In this document: positions 62,219-64,000 of the stretch, one piece after another
Layout: each line of letters starts with the position of its first letter
How positions within the stretch are numbered: the first letter of the stretch is position 1
From: Phocaeicola abscessus CCUG 55929
Lineage (GTDB): Bacteria; Bacteroidota; Bacteroidia; Bacteroidales; Bacteroidaceae
Length of the DNA: 64,000 bases
Direction: 5' to 3'
NCBI RefSeq assembly: GCF_000312445.1
Contig: NZ_HE997182.1
Span: forward strand, 62,001-126,000
Position numbers and translations under genes: made by a program
The notes under the pieces: model-generated
What the model saw: only the letters and a program-made list of their open reading frames with translations
Databases searched by the model: none
What the model was told of the DNA's origin: nothing

Positions 62219-63243
62219 AGCTCCTCGTCATCCGCTTTTCCGCTTTGGGCGATGTAGCCATGACCGTCCCGGTGCTTTATTCGTTGGCCGACCAGTATCC
62301 CGATCTCCGCATTACGATGCTGAGCAAGGATTTCGTGGCTCCTCTTTACGAAAGAATGCCTTCGAACGTACGGTTTAAAGGGATTGATCTCCGTCGGTAT
62401 CAGGGGCTGGGCGGACTATACCGTTTATTCCGATTGTTGAAACAGGATCGGTTCGATGCCGTAGCCGATCTGCACGATGTCTTGCGCAGTCGGATCATAC
62501 GCTTTTTCTTCCGGATCGTCGGCGTGAGAGCAGCCCATATCGACAAGGGGCGGAAGGAGAAGAGGGCGCTGGTGCGTTCCGTAAATAAACGATTGAAACA
62601 GTTGCCCACTTCCTTTGAACGCTATGTGGCGGTCTTACGCAAGTTGGGATATCCGGTGGGGCTGCATTTTCGCTCTATCTACGGCGAGGAGAAAGGCGAT
62701 GCTGACTTGTTCGTTTCGCTGGCCGACGTAAAGCAGAAGAAACATTGGGTAGGCATTGCCCCTTTCGCTGCGCACGCGGGGAAAGTTCTGCCGCAGGAAA
62801 CGGTGAAAGAACTGATCGGACAACTGCTCCTTTCGGATGATAATCGCCTGTTCCTCTTCGGTGGGGGAGAGGAAGAGACGGCAAAGCTACACGAATGGGC
62901 GGCGGACCGGCCGCAGGTAACGGTGGTGGCCGGCAAGCTCAAACTGAACGGCGAGCTCGCTTTGATGAGCTATCTGGATGTATTGGTTTCGATGGATTCG
63001 GCGAACATGCATCTGGCTTCGTTGGTGGGAATACCCGTCGTATCGGTGTGGGGAGCAACTCATCCCTATGCCGGTTTCATGGGTTGGAATCAATGCATGG
63101 CACATGCCGTGCAGGTGGATTTGCCCTGTCGCCCCTGTTCCGTCTTCGGCAATCAGCCTTGTCTGCGGAAAGATTACGCCTGCCTCCGTCGAATCTCCGT
63201 CGAAATGATCATGAGTAAAATCAATAAGATACTTGCTGGATGA
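62215..63243 (+). CDS. glycosyltransferase family 9 (heptosyltransferase-like)
   Basis: A 342-aa GT-B enzyme: N-terminal LLVIRFSALGDVAMTVPVLYSL, then C-terminal nucleotide-sugar-binding part with GIAPFAAHAGKVLP and VSMDSANMHLASLVGIPVVSVWGATHP. The family transfers heptose or a related sugar to the LPS core at the inner membrane's cytosolic face. It overlaps both neighbours by four bases (ATGA), so the three genes are one coupled unit. The donor sugar is not shown by the sequence. Confidence 0.9.
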   Translation: MKLLVIRFSALGDVAMTVPVLYSLADQYPDLRITMLSKDFVAPLYERMPSNVRFKGIDLRRYQGLGGLYRLFRLLKQDRFDAVADLHDVLRSRIIRFFFRIVGVRAAHIDKGRKEKRALVRSVNKRLKQLPTSFERYVAVLRKLGYPVGLHFRSIYGEEKGDADLFVSLADVKQKKHWVGIAPFAAHAGKVLPQETVKELIGQLLLSDDNRLFLFGGGEEETAKLHEWAADRPQVTVVAGKLKLNGELALMSYLDVLVSMDSANMHLASLVGIPVVSVWGATHPYAGFMGWNQCMAHAVQVDLPCRPCSVFGNQPCLRKDYACLRRISVEMIMSKINKILAG

Positions 63244-63977
63244 AAGTCGTTATCAAACCGGAATACGAATCGGAGCGGATTTTCATCGAGCATCTTCCGC
63301 AGAATTTTGAGAAGAGAGGCACCACGATCTACGATCAGCGAAACAAGATAAAACGTTTCGATACCGCTCTCGGGGAATGGATCGTCAAGCGATACAAAGT
63401 CCCTAACCTCATGCAGCGAATGGTCTATACCTTTTTCCGGAAGACGAAAGCGGAACGGGCTTACGAGTTCGCCGACCGGTTTCGAGCGTTGGGCATTTCT
63501 ACGCCGCCGAGCATCGCCTACGTCGAAATGAAAGAAAGAGGGTTATTCAAGACGGGCTATTTGATCTGTGAAGTCTGCAACGATTCCGATTTGCGCAAAG
63601 GGTTGCGCGATCGGACGGACTTCGATAAGAAGCTGGCCGACGAGTTCGCCGCCTTCCTGGTGCGTATGCACGAGCAGGGAATACTGCACGGTGACTTGAA
63701 TTTAAGCAATGTGCTTTATCGTCGCGAAGGAGAAAGGTACCGTTTTTCCGTCATCGATATCAATCGCTCGCGTTTCAAATCCGCGTTGACCAAGAGAGAA
63801 TGCCTGCACAATTTAACTCGGTTGACTCATCGCCGGGATTTATTGGAATACATTGTTCGGAGATACGCCTCTATCCGCTGCTGGGACGTGGAAAAAGTCC
63901 TTTCCGAAGAGTTCAGGCTCTTGGAAAAATTAGAGATGAAAGGAAAGATGAAGGAAAAGGTTCGGAGATGGAAGTAG
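63240..63977 (+). CDS. LPS core kinase-like protein (InaA/Kdo kinase family)
   Basis: A 245-aa protein kinase-fold enzyme: catalytic loop LHGDLNLSNVL (His150, Asp152) and metal-binding VIDINRSRF. The family phosphorylates Kdo or heptose in lipid A core (KdkA/WaaP-like), adding negative charge that stabilises the outer membrane. It is coupled to the heptosyltransferase by a 4-bp overlap. The N-terminal lysine-containing region (EWIVKRYK) fits ATP binding. Confidence 0.85.
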   Translation: MKVVIKPEYESERIFIEHLPQNFEKRGTTIYDQRNKIKRFDTALGEWIVKRYKVPNLMQRMVYTFFRKTKAERAYEFADRFRALGISTPPSIAYVEMKERGLFKTGYLICEVCNDSDLRKGLRDRTDFDKKLADEFAAFLVRMHEQGILHGDLNLSNVLYRREGERYRFSVIDINRSRFKSALTKRECLHNLTRLTHRRDLLEYIVRRYASIRCWDVEKVLSEEFRLLEKLEMKGKMKEKVRRWK

Positions 63978-63978
63978 C

Positions 63979-64000
63979 ATGACGTATGTTCATTTATTTG
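63979..64000 (+). CDS. possible start of a further gene
   Basis: An ATG one base after the kinase stop opens a frame that reads MTYVHLF before the window ends. The spacing suggests continuation of the LPS operon; too short to identify. Confidence 0.3.

Overview
The window reads as a chromosome segment of a Bacteroidales bacterium, most like Tannerella/Parabacteroides (genus not proven). Evidence: many starts preceded by the Bacteroidetes primary-sigma promoter form TTTG-N19-TAnnTTTG, SusC/SusD and other TonB-linked outer-membrane proteins, DUF4369 and C10-peptidase lipoproteins, the long plant/chlamydia-like form of IspG, a gamma-alpha fused 2-oxoacid:ferredoxin oxidoreductase, Na+/Pi-PhoU transporter and DUF4254. 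Most of the window has mid-range GC; roughly 26.1-29.9 kb and 59.3-61.4 kb are visibly AT-richer.

Layout. 0-8 kb: 5' end of pckA, upp, then minus-strand purE-ispG, gcvH, rpoN with a PAP2-like membrane protein, and a large uridine-kinase-like protein. 8-10.5 kb: Na+/Pi cotransporter and, between convergent genes, a 43-bp tandem array followed by inverted partner copies. 10.5-19.3 kb: a seven-gene minus-strand unit encoding a tripartite ABC efflux pump (HlyD adaptor, two FtsX-type permeases, LolD/MacB-type ATPase, TolC) plus an NtrC-type sigma-54 activator and its sensor kinase, with a candidate -24/-12 promoter ahead of it. 19.5-26 kb: glutaminase, then an oxidative-stress group (sod, dps, oxyR), a Tat-exported TIM-barrel protein and a DUF438/PAS protein. 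26.1-30 kb: an AT-rich accessory stretch (methyltransferase, C10 cysteine protease with a small lipoprotein partner, broken PD-(D/E)XK transposase, direct repeats) ending at tRNA-Leu. 30.2-44 kb: housekeeping genes (mannose-1-P guanylyltransferase, greA-HIT, a thioredoxin-fold lipoprotein without CxxC, pnp, rubredoxin, sirtuin, two FKBP isomerases, a porin, a PPOX-fold protein, korAB). 44-59 kb: an Oar-like TonB receptor, tRNA-Arg and a glutaredoxin-like protein, an 11-unit 41-bp degenerate tandem array, a SusCD pair, a LytS/LytR-type two-component pair and a second TonB-type barrel. 59.3-64 kb: two unidentified lipoproteins, then a coupled LPS-core group (DUF4254, heptosyltransferase, Kdo-kinase-like protein).

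Systems of most interest. (1) The efflux operon carries its own sigma-54 activator while rpoN lies about 13 kb away. (2) The LytTR regulator locus has a 12-bp palindromic element repeated at 22-bp spacing directly upstream of the barrel-gene promoter, the geometry expected for a LytTR dimer. (3) Two unrelated intergenic tandem arrays (43 bp and 41 bp). (4) The protease/lipoprotein pair in an AT-rich stretch beside tRNA-Leu. (5) The unidentified lipoprotein pair at 59.3-61.4 kb. All calls rest on reading the sequence and recalling families; no database search was run.
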